Source of the DNA: Ruegeria sp. Alg231-54
GTDB lineage: Bacteria; Pseudomonadota; Alphaproteobacteria; Rhodobacterales; Rhodobacteraceae
NCBI RefSeq assembly: GCF_900143525.1
Contig: NZ_FREZ01000006.1
Coordinates: 1-64,000, forward strand
DNA length: 64,000 nt
Direction: 5' to 3'
This document shows positions 47,730 to 56,365 of the stretch, piece by piece. Under the pieces are notes generated by a model, which made no database searches, was not told where the DNA came from, and was given only the letters and a program-made list of their open reading frames with translations. Both the position numbers and the translations under genes were made by a program. Position 1 is the first letter of the stretch. Each line of letters opens with the position of its first letter.

Positions 47730-49075
47730 GCGCCCCCCTTTGATCGGTTCTTGAGGATCAACGAACCCCCATGCGCCGTTGCCACATCCTGTGCGATCGT
47801 CAACCCCAGACCGGAACCAATGGTCCCAACCGCGTTCTGTCCGCGTTCGAACCGTCGCGTCAGCGTGTCGATTTCATCAGGCGGAAAGCCTGGACCCGAG
47901 TCGCGCACCTGAATCTGGGGTTCGGGATGCGCGATGATCGTGATCTCGACAGCGCTGTCAGATGGTGCGTATTTCATCGCGTTATCGACCATATTTCGCA
48001 CAGCATTCTGGATCAGGATCGAGTCGCCCGAGTACGGCACCGACGGCTCACCCGACAATGAAAGCGTCAGTTCTTTCATTTCGGCAATCGGGATCAGGCG
48101 CTGCACCAGATCGCGGATCAGGACAACAAGATCAATGTCCTCGCGCTCCAGATGATCCGCTCGAAAGGTGATCATCGCGTGATCCAGCAACTGCCCTGCC
48201 GCGCGCGAGCTTTCGTCGATGGCACGTACCATGGCCTTCAAGGCCTCGCGGTTGTCTTCCCGTTCCACGCGGTGAAGGGTTGCCTCGGCATAAGACCTGA
48301 CCGTCGCCAGCGGCGTTCGCACCCGGTGCGCGGCTTCGGCGATAAAGTCCTCGGATTGGCTAAGCGATTGGTCCAGACGACCCATGAGCGAGTTCAGCGA
48401 CGTCACCAGCGGTGCCATCTCTTTTGGCACGGGTTTCTTGAACGGGCTTAGATCCTGCGGACCTCTGCGTGTGACCGAGTTCGTCAGTTTGTTCAACTGG
48501 CCGATCGTTGATGATGTCACCCAGAATGAAAGAGCGGCGGTGAGCAGAAAGAACCCGATCCCCAAATACGCTGCATTGCGTGAAATCTGATCCAGCGTAT
48601 CGGACAACGCATCCTGCGTTTGCCCCAACGCGACCTCAATCTCGGTCTGGCGACCCAAACCGACCAGCTTTCGGCTGGCACTGACCTGACGGACACGCTC
48701 GCCGCGCACCTGACCGGTTTGAAAGGCCCACCTGCCTTCAATCGGGCCATCTGCGAGGTTCAAATCCTCATATCCAGACAAGAATTCCCCATCCTGATAA
48801 ATGGCATAGAATACCCGGTCATCCGACGGCGTGCTGAGCATGGAAAACGCGGCATAGGGGATGTCCACCTCAAGCTGACCATCCCTGAGTGCGGCGGCAT
48901 CAAGAATTGAAGAGACAGACGCCCCCAATATATCGTCCTGTCCCTGTTGGGCGACCTTTGCGGCATAGCTGCGCACTGTCAGGAACAATAGGATCGCCAG
49001 AACCGCCGCTCCGCCAATCAGCGTCACCACTAGACGATTCCTCAGGGATCCCGAAACTGTTGGGCTAGTCGTCAT
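47708..49075 (-). CDS. Sensor histidine kinase (TctE-like, 2CSK_N domain)
   Basis: The 455-aa inner-membrane kinase has two transmembrane helices (about residues 12-32 and 166-188) around a periplasmic two-component-sensor N-terminal domain, a HAMP-like linker, the phosphoacceptor His in FIAEAAHRVRTPLATVRSYAE, and a catalytic domain with N box (NMVDNAMKYAP) and G boxes (VRDSGPGFP and GSGLGLTIAQD). This architecture is that of TctE, the tricarboxylate sensor. It overlaps the response regulator gene by 11 bp. Confidence 0.93.
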   Translation of the reverse strand: MTTSPTVSGSLRNRLVVTLIGGAAVLAILLFLTVRSYAAKVAQQGQDDILGASVSSILDAAALRDGQLEVDIPYAAFSMLSTPSDDRVFYAIYQDGEFLSGYEDLNLADGPIEGRWAFQTGQVRGERVRQVSASRKLVGLGRQTEIEVALGQTQDALSDTLDQISRNAAYLGIGFFLLTAALSFWVTSSTIGQLNKLTNSVTRRGPQDLSPFKKPVPKEMAPLVTSLNSLMGRLDQSLSQSEDFIAEAAHRVRTPLATVRSYAEATLHRVEREDNREALKAMVRAIDESSRAAGQLLDHAMITFRADHLEREDIDLVVLIRDLVQRLIPIAEMKELTLSLSGEPSVPYSGDSILIQNAVRNMVDNAMKYAPSDSAVEITIIAHPEPQIQVRDSGPGFPPDEIDTLTRRFERGQNAVGTIGSGLGLTIAQDVATAHGGSLILKNRSKGGACVILSL

Positions 49076-49733
49076 GATCCAGCCTGTATCCCAGCCCGCG
49101 CAACGTGGTGATTTTCATGCCGGATTTTTCAAGATGCTTGCGCAGGCGTCCGACATAGACCTCAATCGCATTGTCCGACACGTTGTCATCATAAGAGAAC
49201 AGCCTGTCCGCCAGCTTCTGCTTGGAAAACACCTGTCCCGGCGCGTTTATGAACAGCTCAATCATTCTCAGCTCGCGATTGCGTAGGGAGAGCGTGACAC
49301 CATCGACGGTCAAATGACCAGCAACTGGATCAAAGATAATTCCGCCAACTTCAATCGTCGACTTTGAGCTTCCGGACTTCCGACGCAGAACGGCGCGGCA
49401 GCGGGCCTCAAGTTCCGCATGATCGAAAGGCTTGGTGACGTAGTCGTCCGCCCCCAGATCGAGCGAACCGATTCGATCCGAAACCTGACTGCGCGCGGTC
49501 AGAACGATCACCGGCGTGTCCAAACGGCTTGCGCGGTGCTGCCTTAGGAACTCGCGGCCATCCCCATCGGGCAACATGATATCCAGCAGGATAAGGTCGT
49601 ATTCCTCGGTCGTAACAAAAGCGCGTGCATCTTCCAAATTCGCTGCATTATCAACAACATGACCATCCAGCTGCATGCGGGAACTGATCGCGTTCGCGAG
49701 GTCGAGATTGTCTTCGACAAGCAGAAATTTCAT
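49065..49733 (-). CDS. Response regulator, OmpR family (TctD-like)
   Basis: The 222-aa protein has a receiver domain with acidic pocket residues at the start (LLVEDNLDLA) and the phosphoacceptor Asp in DLILLDIMLPDGDG (about residue 51), plus the conserved Lys in DDYVTKPFDHAE. The C-terminal winged helix has LRNRELRMIELFINAPGQVFSKQKL. It is divergent from tctC, and an 11-bp direct repeat in the gap between the two is a likely binding site. Confidence 0.95.
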   Translation of the reverse strand: MKFLLVEDNLDLANAISSRMQLDGHVVDNAANLEDARAFVTTEEYDLILLDIMLPDGDGREFLRQHRASRLDTPVIVLTARSQVSDRIGSLDLGADDYVTKPFDHAELEARCRAVLRRKSGSSKSTIEVGGIIFDPVAGHLTVDGVTLSLRNRELRMIELFINAPGQVFSKQKLADRLFSYDDNVSDNAIEVYVGRLRKHLEKSGMKITTLRGLGYRLDHDD

Positions 49734-49758
49734 GGGTGAAAATCAGTTTCTTTTTGCA

Positions 49759-49780
49759 TGACAGGTTGATGTCAGGTTGG
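49759..49780. promoter_or_regulatory. Tandem 11-bp direct repeat in the regulator/tctC gap
   Basis: TGACAGGTTGA (49759-49769) is followed immediately by TGTCAGGTTGG (49770-49780); 9 of 11 positions match. OmpR-type regulators bind such head-to-tail 10- to 11-bp repeats. GATAAT at 49796-49801 could be the -10 of tctC, and the repeat would then cover a poor -35, as expected of an activator-dependent promoter. Confidence 0.5.
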
Positions 49781-49841
49781 CGTGTTTAGGTGCAGGATAA
49801 TCTGTGCCGCTGAGCGGCCAGTTGTCAAATGGGAGGACATA

Positions 49842-50819
49842 ATGACAACATTTAACCTGGGCCGTCGGGCCCTGATAGCAGCTGTTGCAGCAATTGGTCT
49901 GGTTGGACCTGCCGCATCCGAAGAAGTCGTCGACAGCATCCACTTTCTGATCCCCGGCGGCGCCGGCGGTGGCTGGGACGGTACCGCCCGCGGAACTGGC
50001 GAGGCCCTGACCAATGCTGGTCTGGTCGGCACAGCGTCTTATGAGAACATGTCGGGCGGCGGCGGCGGTAAAGCCATCGGCTTCTTGATTGAAAACGCCG
50101 ACAGCAACCACGGCACGCTGATGGTCAACTCGACGCCCATCGTGATCCGCTCGCTGACCGGTGTGTTCCCGCATAACTTCCGTGACCTGACACTGGTCTC
50201 GGGCACAATCGGCGACTACGCAGCGATTGTTGTAGGCAAAGATAGCCCGATCAACTCGATGGCGGACCTGCTGGCGGCTTATGACGCGGATCCGGGCGCA
50301 ACCGCGATCGGTGGCGGCTCGGTTCCTGGCGGCATGGACCATCTGGTTGCCGCAATGGTCATGGAAGCTGCAGGCAAGGATGCGTTGGGCGTGAAGTACA
50401 TCCCTTATGACGCGGGCGGTAAAGCTATGGCTGCCCTGCTGTCGGGTGAGATCGCCGCACTGTCGACCGGTTTCTCCGAAGCCGTCGATCTGGCGAACGC
50501 GGGTGAGGTTAAAATCATCGGTGTGACCGCTGAGGAACGCGTTGATGCAGCACCTGATGCACAGACAATGAAAGAACAGGGCATCGACACCACTTTCGTG
50601 AACTGGCGTGGATTCTTTGCTGCCCCCGGCCTGCCCGAGGACAAGCTGGCAGCCTATCAGCAAGCCATCGCCAAGATGTACGACACGCCCGAATGGGAAG
50701 AGGTTCGTGCCCGTAACGGTTGGGTGAACATCCACAACTCGGGTGCCGATTTCGAGGCGTTTCTGGAAGGCCAGGAACAGCAGATCAGCGACCTGATGAA
50801 GAAGTTGGGCTTTCTCTAA
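49842..50819 (+). CDS. tctC: Tripartite tricarboxylate transporter substrate-binding protein TctC
   Basis: The 325-aa periplasmic protein starts with a signal peptide (GRRALIAAVAAIGLVGPAAS) and has the TctC fold (HFLIPGGAGGGWDGTARG, the SGGGGGKAIGFL loop and the FNWRG-like region VNWRGFFAAPG). It captures a carboxylate for TctAB. The ATG at 49842 has GGGAGG 7 nt upstream. It is the first gene of an operon with tctB, tctA and two CoA enzymes. Confidence 0.95.
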   Translation: MTTFNLGRRALIAAVAAIGLVGPAASEEVVDSIHFLIPGGAGGGWDGTARGTGEALTNAGLVGTASYENMSGGGGGKAIGFLIENADSNHGTLMVNSTPIVIRSLTGVFPHNFRDLTLVSGTIGDYAAIVVGKDSPINSMADLLAAYDADPGATAIGGGSVPGGMDHLVAAMVMEAAGKDALGVKYIPYDAGGKAMAALLSGEIAALSTGFSEAVDLANAGEVKIIGVTAEERVDAAPDAQTMKEQGIDTTFVNWRGFFAAPGLPEDKLAAYQQAIAKMYDTPEWEEVRARNGWVNIHNSGADFEAFLEGQEQQISDLMKKLGFL

Positions 50820-50830
50820 GGCAATCTACG

Positions 50831-50852
50831 GCAGAGCGTTTGGTCGCTCTGC
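50831..50852 (+). other. Intercistronic hairpin tctC-tctB
   Basis: GCAGAGCG and CGCTCTGC form a perfect 8-bp stem with loop TTTGGT, 11 bp after tctC. It is followed by TGTCCCAAAAAAC, with no T tract. Such hairpins between a binding-protein gene and its membrane subunits often protect the upstream mRNA and let more binding protein be made. Confidence 0.55.
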
Positions 50853-50887
50853 TGTCCCAAAAAACAAGATACATGGGAGGGGACGTC

Positions 50888-51370
50888 ATGGCGCTGGATC
50901 GCTGGATCGCGCTTATTTTGCTGGGTGTTTGCCTGACATATGGGTACACCGCCTGGTTCACGATGGACGGAAGTCTTCCTCCTTTCATGCAGAGAAATCC
51001 GATCTGGCCCAGCACATTTCCAAAGGTGCTGTCTATTCTAGGCGTGGTCGCGTGTTCGATCATCCTGCTTGGCTTTGAAAAGAGCGAGGTCAAAGAGGCC
51101 GATATCGATTACCGCAGACTTGGTGAATATCACCTAGGTCAGGCAATTTCTCTTCTGGTGCTCATGGTTGTCTATGCCCTGTGCCTGCGCCCGGTCGGTT
51201 TTCTGATCGCGACATCCAGTTTCCTGATCCTCGGGTCTTTCATTCTGGGTGAACGCAAGTGGCACATCATGCTGCCTGTCGCGTTCGTGGCAACCGGATC
51301 CGTCTGGTATCTGGTTCAGGAAGTTCTTGGAATTTATATGCGCCCCCTGCCAGGCGTGTTCGGAGGCTGA
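50888..51370 (+). CDS. tctB: Tripartite tricarboxylate transporter small membrane protein TctB
   Basis: The 160-aa protein has four hydrophobic helices (about residues 6-23, 46-65, 88-106 and 122-140), as in TctB, the small membrane component. The central NPIWPSTFPKVLSI segment is typical. GGGAGGGG precedes the ATG at 50888. The stop is one base before the tctA start. Confidence 0.92.
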   Translation: MALDRWIALILLGVCLTYGYTAWFTMDGSLPPFMQRNPIWPSTFPKVLSILGVVACSIILLGFEKSEVKEADIDYRRLGEYHLGQAISLLVLMVVYALCLRPVGFLIATSSFLILGSFILGERKWHIMLPVAFVATGSVWYLVQEVLGIYMRPLPGVFGG

Positions 51371-51371
51371 C

Positions 51372-52883
51372 ATGCTAGAAGGACTTCTGATCGGCCTGCA
51401 AACGGCATTCTCAATTCAAAACCTGCTAATGGTCGTTGCCGGATGCCTGATCGGCACGTTTATCGGCATGCTTCCGGGTCTGGGTCCGATGTCGATCATC
51501 GCGATCATGATCCCTGTCGCGATCTCGATGGGTGACCCATCCGCCGCACTGATCCTTTTGGCAGGGGTTTATTATGGCGCGATCTTCGGTGGCTCGACGT
51601 CGTCCATTCTGCTGAATGCGCCGGGGGTCGCGGGGACCGTGGCCTCAAGTTTTGACGGCTATCCAATGGCCCGGCAGGGCAAGGCAGGCAAGGCCCTGAC
51701 CATCGCGGCAATCGCCAGTTTCGCAGGCGGCACGATCGGTGCCATTTTGCTGATGGTCTTTGCTCCGGCGCTGTCTTCGGTCGCTCTGCTGTTCCATTCA
51801 GCCGAATATTTCGCATTGATGGTGGTGGGTCTTTCGGCCATCGCAGCCTTTGCCGGTTCGGGGCAGGTGGCCAAGGCCATCATCATGACGACCATGGGAT
51901 TGATCATGGCCACCGTCGGAGAGGGAGCGCTGTTCAATCTTCCGCGTTTCACAATGGGTATCATGGACCTGCAATCCGGATTTGGCTTCATCACCTTGGC
52001 CATGGCGATGTTCGCCTTGCCCGAGGCGTTGTTCCTGGTGCTTAAACCCAAGGACCTGAAAGGTGATGACGGCAAGATCAAGGATCTGCGCATTACCAAG
52101 GCCGAGGCGAAGGCCATCACTCCGGTCATCGGTCGCCAATCGGTGCAGGGATTCTTTATCGGCGTCCTGCCCGGCGCGGGCGCGACCATTGCCAGTTTCC
52201 TCGGCTACGCGGTGGAACGGAACATTGCCCCCAAGGATGAGCAGGAGGAATTCGGCAAAGGCTCGATCAAAGGTCTGGCCGCGCCTGAATCGGCGAATAA
52301 CGCGGCCTGCACCGGATCTTTCGTGCCGCTGCTGACACTGGGCATTCCCGGTTCCGGAACGACCGCGATCCTTCTGGGTGCTTTGATTGCCCTGAACGTC
52401 ACCCCGGGTCCGCGTCTAATGCTGGATGAGCCTCAGATCTTCTGGGCGGTGATCATGTCGATGTTCATCGGTAACCTCGTCCTGCTGATCCTGAACCTGC
52501 CGCTGATCCCCTACATTGCTAAAGTGCTGGCCGTTCCGCGCAACTATCTGATCCCGTTCATTTTGTTCTTCACACTAATGGGTGCCTATATCGGGCAGAA
52601 CAATGCCACTGAATTGCTGATCCTGGTGGGTTTCGGCGTATGCGCAACGGCCTTGAAGTTCGCAGACTATCCGCTGGCACCCCTGCTGATCGGGTTCATC
52701 CTTGGCGGCATGATGGAGGATAACTTTTCGCGTTCGATGCAACTCTATGACGGCATCGCGTTTATCTGGGAACGTCCGATGACCTTGGGACTGCTTGCCA
52801 TTGCCGTCCTGCTGGTTCTGCTGCCCAGCTACCGCGCACGTCGTGCACGGGCACGGGCCGCTGGTGTGGCTGATGGGGACTGA
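51372..52883 (+). CDS. tctA: Tripartite tricarboxylate transporter large membrane protein TctA
   Basis: The 503-aa protein has about 12 transmembrane helices and the two TctA signature regions: GMLPGLGPMSIIAIMIP near the start, and VLPGAGATIASFLGY with the following PESANNAACTGSFVPLLTLGIPGSGTTA. It carries the carboxylate across the inner membrane with sodium or protons. The start is 1 bp after tctB. Its last 11 bp overlap the CoA-transferase gene. Confidence 0.96.
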   Translation: MLEGLLIGLQTAFSIQNLLMVVAGCLIGTFIGMLPGLGPMSIIAIMIPVAISMGDPSAALILLAGVYYGAIFGGSTSSILLNAPGVAGTVASSFDGYPMARQGKAGKALTIAAIASFAGGTIGAILLMVFAPALSSVALLFHSAEYFALMVVGLSAIAAFAGSGQVAKAIIMTTMGLIMATVGEGALFNLPRFTMGIMDLQSGFGFITLAMAMFALPEALFLVLKPKDLKGDDGKIKDLRITKAEAKAITPVIGRQSVQGFFIGVLPGAGATIASFLGYAVERNIAPKDEQEEFGKGSIKGLAAPESANNAACTGSFVPLLTLGIPGSGTTAILLGALIALNVTPGPRLMLDEPQIFWAVIMSMFIGNLVLLILNLPLIPYIAKVLAVPRNYLIPFILFFTLMGAYIGQNNATELLILVGFGVCATALKFADYPLAPLLIGFILGGMMEDNFSRSMQLYDGIAFIWERPMTLGLLAIAVLLVLLPSYRARRARARAAGVADGD

Positions 52884-54060
52884 ACCGCTCAGCGGTGTTC
52901 GGGTTCTTGATCTGACAAACGTGCTTGCTGGCCCGTATTGTTGTTACCAACTGGCTCTGATGGGGGCCGAGGTGATCAAGGTCGAACGCCCCAATAGCGG
53001 TGATCTGGCGCGTGTGCTTGGGGCTGATCCTGACCGGAATAAAGCCGGTATGGGGGTCAGCTTTCTGGCGCAGAACGCGCAGAAGAAATCGGTCACGCTG
53101 GATATGAAATCCAGTCGGGGCAAGGCTCTGCTAAAGCAGCTTGTGAAAACGGCGGATGTTCTGGTTGAAAACTTCCGGCCCGGCGTGATGGGTCGGTTGG
53201 GTCTGGGGTATGACGTTCTGCGTACCGAAAACCCTGCCTTGATCTATTGCGCAATAAGCGGGTTCGGGCAGGACGGTCCGCGCCGCGATGACCCTGCCTA
53301 TGACCAGATCGTTCAGGGCATCAGCGGGGTCATGTCGATCACCGGCGCGGCGGACACGGCACCCTACCGCGTTGGCTATCCGCTGGCTGATACGGTCGGG
53401 GGGCTGACGGCCGCCTTTGCGGTGAGTGCCGCATTGAACGCAAATCCCCGTGGCGCGTTTCTGGATATTGCCATGTCCGAGGCCATGATCTCGACCATGG
53501 GATGGGTTGTGTCCAACTACCTTGTCGGCGGTGTGATGCCCGGCGCGCATGGCAATGAAAACACAACCTCGGCACCGTCCGGTACCTTCGCCACATCCGA
53601 CAGCCCGATCAACATCGCCGCCAATCGCGATGAACAATGGCAAGCCCTCGCCCGGCAACTTGGCCGCGAGGACCTGTTGGATGACCCTGACTATACAACA
53701 CGCGAAGATCGCAAACGAAACCGCCACGCTTTGCGGGATGAGCTGGAGAAGTCCCTAATATTGCGTCCCGCGAGCGAGTGGGTCAGCGAATTGAATGGCT
53801 TGGGCGTACCCACGGGGCAAGTGCTGACAGTCCCTGAGGCGTTGGCGGACGAACAACTCTCTGACCGGGGGCTGATTGGATCTCTGCACGTGCAAGGAGA
53901 GGACATGCAGCTGGCAGGCAGCCCCGTGGTGATGGACGGGCAGCGAAATATGCCGAAAGTCTCACCGCCGGAATTGGGCGCGGACAACGATTCAATCTGG
54001 TCCGAACTTGGCTTGTCACCGGATGAGATCAAGGAGCTGGCCAAGGATGGTGTGATATGA
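52873..54060 (+). CDS. Family III CoA-transferase (CaiB/BaiF)
   Basis: The 395-aa protein has the class III CoA-transferase start LSGVRVLDLTNVLAGPYCCYQLALMGAEVIKVE and the catalytic Asp144 in PAYDQIVQGISGVMSITG. Such enzymes move CoA from a donor thioester such as succinyl-CoA to another carboxylate. The ATG at 52873 lies inside the last codons of tctA. The stop overlaps the lyase start (ATGA). In this operon it would make the CoA ester of the acid that TctABC imports. Confidence 0.92.
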   Translation: MGTEPLSGVRVLDLTNVLAGPYCCYQLALMGAEVIKVERPNSGDLARVLGADPDRNKAGMGVSFLAQNAQKKSVTLDMKSSRGKALLKQLVKTADVLVENFRPGVMGRLGLGYDVLRTENPALIYCAISGFGQDGPRRDDPAYDQIVQGISGVMSITGAADTAPYRVGYPLADTVGGLTAAFAVSAALNANPRGAFLDIAMSEAMISTMGWVVSNYLVGGVMPGAHGNENTTSAPSGTFATSDSPINIAANRDEQWQALARQLGREDLLDDPDYTTREDRKRNRHALRDELEKSLILRPASEWVSELNGLGVPTGQVLTVPEALADEQLSDRGLIGSLHVQGEDMQLAGSPVVMDGQRNMPKVSPPELGADNDSIWSELGLSPDEIKELAKDGVI

Positions 54061-54836
54061 GCGATGTTTCCGACTGGTGGAGCACATCCATCATTGACAT
54101 GGAACCCGGGCGCATCGCCCTGCGCGGTGAACCCATCGAGGACCTGATCGGCAACCTCAGTTTCGCTGAAATGATCTGGTTTCTGGTTCGCGGCAGCCGC
54201 CCGTTACCCGCGCAGGCAAATCTGTTCGAAGCGGCCCTGGTTGCCGCCGTGGATCATGGACCACAGGCGCCTTCTATTGCGACGGCCCGGATGGCAGTGA
54301 CCTGCGGTTTACCTTTGAACAACGCAATGGCCAGCGCGGTGAACATGCTGGGCGACATCCACGGCGGGGCCGGTGAGCAGGCGGTTGAGCTGTACCACTT
54401 TATTGGCTCGCACACGGGCGGGATCGGTGCAGCGATTGACGACTGGGTCGGCGACCACGGAAAGATACTGCCGGGTTTCGGCCACCGGTTTCACACACCC
54501 ACCGATCCTCGCGCACCGCGATTGATGGCCCTGGTCTGTGAGGCAGTAGAACGCGGCGTGTGTGACGGACGTTTCCGGAAAATCGCGTTGGATATCGAAG
54601 CAGAGCTTGCACGTCGCAAAGGCAAACCCCTCCCGATGAACATCGACGGGGCCACGGCTGTCATCTACGCAGAGCTTGGGTTCGAACCACCGCTTGCGCG
54701 TGGTTTGTTTTGCCTCTCCCGGTCAGTCGGCATACTGGCACATGCGTGGGAGCAAATGCAGCAAGGTGGCCGCAACAAAGGCCCCACACCTCCGACGTAC
54801 CGCTGGACTTATGTCAGGAACTCACCTGAGGAATAG
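54057..54836 (+). CDS. Citryl-CoA lyase-like protein (short citrate-synthase family)
   Basis: The 259-aa protein matches the C-terminal catalytic part of citrate synthase, the size of stand-alone citryl-CoA lyase. The three catalytic positions are kept: His102 in DIHGGAGEQ, His143 in GFGHRFHTPTDPR and Asp197 in NIDGATAV. It would cleave a hydroxyacyl-CoA such as citryl-CoA into acetyl-CoA and oxaloacetate. A related substrate, for example a citramalyl-like one, is possible. It ends the tct operon, 4 bp before the convergent HemY-like gene. Confidence 0.85.
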   Translation: MSDVSDWWSTSIIDMEPGRIALRGEPIEDLIGNLSFAEMIWFLVRGSRPLPAQANLFEAALVAAVDHGPQAPSIATARMAVTCGLPLNNAMASAVNMLGDIHGGAGEQAVELYHFIGSHTGGIGAAIDDWVGDHGKILPGFGHRFHTPTDPRAPRLMALVCEAVERGVCDGRFRKIALDIEAELARRKGKPLPMNIDGATAVIYAELGFEPPLARGLFCLSRSVGILAHAWEQMQQGGRNKGPTPPTYRWTYVRNSPEE

Positions 54837-54840
54837 CGCG

Positions 54841-56355
54841 TCAGGCCTGTTTCTCGACCACGGGTTCGACGTCGGGGCGGACTGGTTCCACATCCAATTC
54901 GATGATCTCGGGATCAACCGGTTCCTCGACGTCTTCCACTTCAACCTCGACCTCAGCTTCCGGCTCGCTGCTGTCTTCCAACGCACCAACGATCAGAGGC
55001 AGCATATGAACACCCGTCGCGCTTGCGATTTCCGGCGTTTGCGGCGTTTGCCAGCTGAGCGTGTCAAAGCTGCTGCAGTTCTGACAGACCGGAGCCCACT
55101 CGGGCTGGATGTCGTGACAATTGTCGCAGACCCATTGTGGCCCGCGCGGTGCAGTCAGCGCCTTGGCCAGCCAACCCTGTACTACCGCGTCCGAGGACCC
55201 CTCGCCCCGTTCAATGGCCGCCATCAACGTGTAACCGCGCGCATCTGCCTGCTTTTCGACCACATCGCCCAGCGCGCGACGCGCCTCGGGGAAGTCTTCG
55301 GCCACGATGTTCAATTCCGCCAGAATAAGCCGGGTTTCCATATTCTCAGGGTGAATGCGGGTCAGCGCAGTAAAGCGTTTGATCCGTTCATGTGGCGTTT
55401 CATCCGGCGCAATCTCGGCAAAGACATGGGCGAGGTCGGGGTGCGGCTGTACTTCCCACGCTTTTTTCACGATTTTGGTCGCATTGCGCGGTTTGCCTTT
55501 TTCGATGTAAGCGCGCGCTGCCATTGCGGCCGCAGGCACCAGATCAGGAGACAGGCGGTTCGCCTCAATCGCGCGCTCTTGCTGTTCGACCGTGGCGTTC
55601 TCGTCCAGAATCCCCTTGGCCTCGGACAGGGCCAGCACAGCATCGCGGCGCTTGAACACGTCGCGCGGCAGGTGGCCGGATTTCAACTTGGCAGTCAATG
55701 TCGACCGCGCGCCTGCCCAATCTTGTGCCTTGGTCTGAAGACCCAGCAGAATGTCCTGTGTTTCCAGGTGGCGCGGCTTCATGGCCAAAGCTTTTTCGGC
55801 CAGTTTGCGGGCGGTTTCGTCATCCCCTTCGGCCAGTTTCTGTTTCATGATACCGCGCACACCGACAAAGCGGGTTGCATTGTCCGTCACCAGCTTTTTG
55901 TAGGTGTCAGCCGCCTTTTGGGTGTCACCGTTCATCTCGGCAGCCTGAGCCACCAGCAGGTTGGTCAACTCGGGTTTGTTCAAAAGCCGCTCCGCCTTGG
56001 TGGCCTTGTTCAAAGCCACGCGCCCTTCACCCGAGGCCAGCGCCATCAGACCATCGGACAACGCTTGATACCCGCGATGCTCGCGGCTGCGGTCGAAATA
56101 GCGCGAGAGTGCGGTTTCGTCTCCGTTGAGGAACTTCAGCGTGGCGATCAACAGGGTCAGCAGCTTAAACAAAAGCCAAACTGCAAAAACCAGAACGCCC
56201 AGTGCGATGACCGATTGCAACGGCCCTAAAGTGTACTCCGTCCCGCCGGCTGTGATCTGTACACCACCGCTGGTTTCCATGAGGGAACCCGCACCCACGG
56301 CCAGAAGACCTATAATCGCAACAAAAACTAGAATCTTAAACAGTGACCACAGCAT
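54841..56355 (-). CDS. HemY-like TPR membrane protein with zinc-ribbon segment
   Basis: The 504-aa protein has two N-terminal transmembrane helices (about residues 5-25 and 45-72), a HemY N-terminal segment (FLNGDETALSRYFDRSREHRGYQALSDGLMALASGE) and TPR repeats. A CxxC-x11-CxxC motif, CDNCHDIQPEWAPVCQNC, lies near residues 401-418 and resembles the rubredoxin-like zinc site of LapB. The C terminus is very acidic (EAEVEVEVEDVEEPV). Its place after hemD and a Mic60-like gene is typical of alphaproteobacteria. The molecular role is not established. Confidence 0.85.
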   Translation of the reverse strand: MLWSLFKILVFVAIIGLLAVGAGSLMETSGGVQITAGGTEYTLGPLQSVIALGVLVFAVWLLFKLLTLLIATLKFLNGDETALSRYFDRSREHRGYQALSDGLMALASGEGRVALNKATKAERLLNKPELTNLLVAQAAEMNGDTQKAADTYKKLVTDNATRFVGVRGIMKQKLAEGDDETARKLAEKALAMKPRHLETQDILLGLQTKAQDWAGARSTLTAKLKSGHLPRDVFKRRDAVLALSEAKGILDENATVEQQERAIEANRLSPDLVPAAAMAARAYIEKGKPRNATKIVKKAWEVQPHPDLAHVFAEIAPDETPHERIKRFTALTRIHPENMETRLILAELNIVAEDFPEARRALGDVVEKQADARGYTLMAAIERGEGSSDAVVQGWLAKALTAPRGPQWVCDNCHDIQPEWAPVCQNCSSFDTLSWQTPQTPEIASATGVHMLPLIVGALEDSSEPEAEVEVEVEDVEEPVDPEIIELDVEPVRPDVEPVVEKQA

Positions 56356-56365
56356 GGCAGGTCCT

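Noticed and set aside
49743..50735. 330-codon minus-strand frame opposite tctC
   Set aside because: tctC on the plus strand has a signal peptide and family motifs, and a good ribosome binding site.
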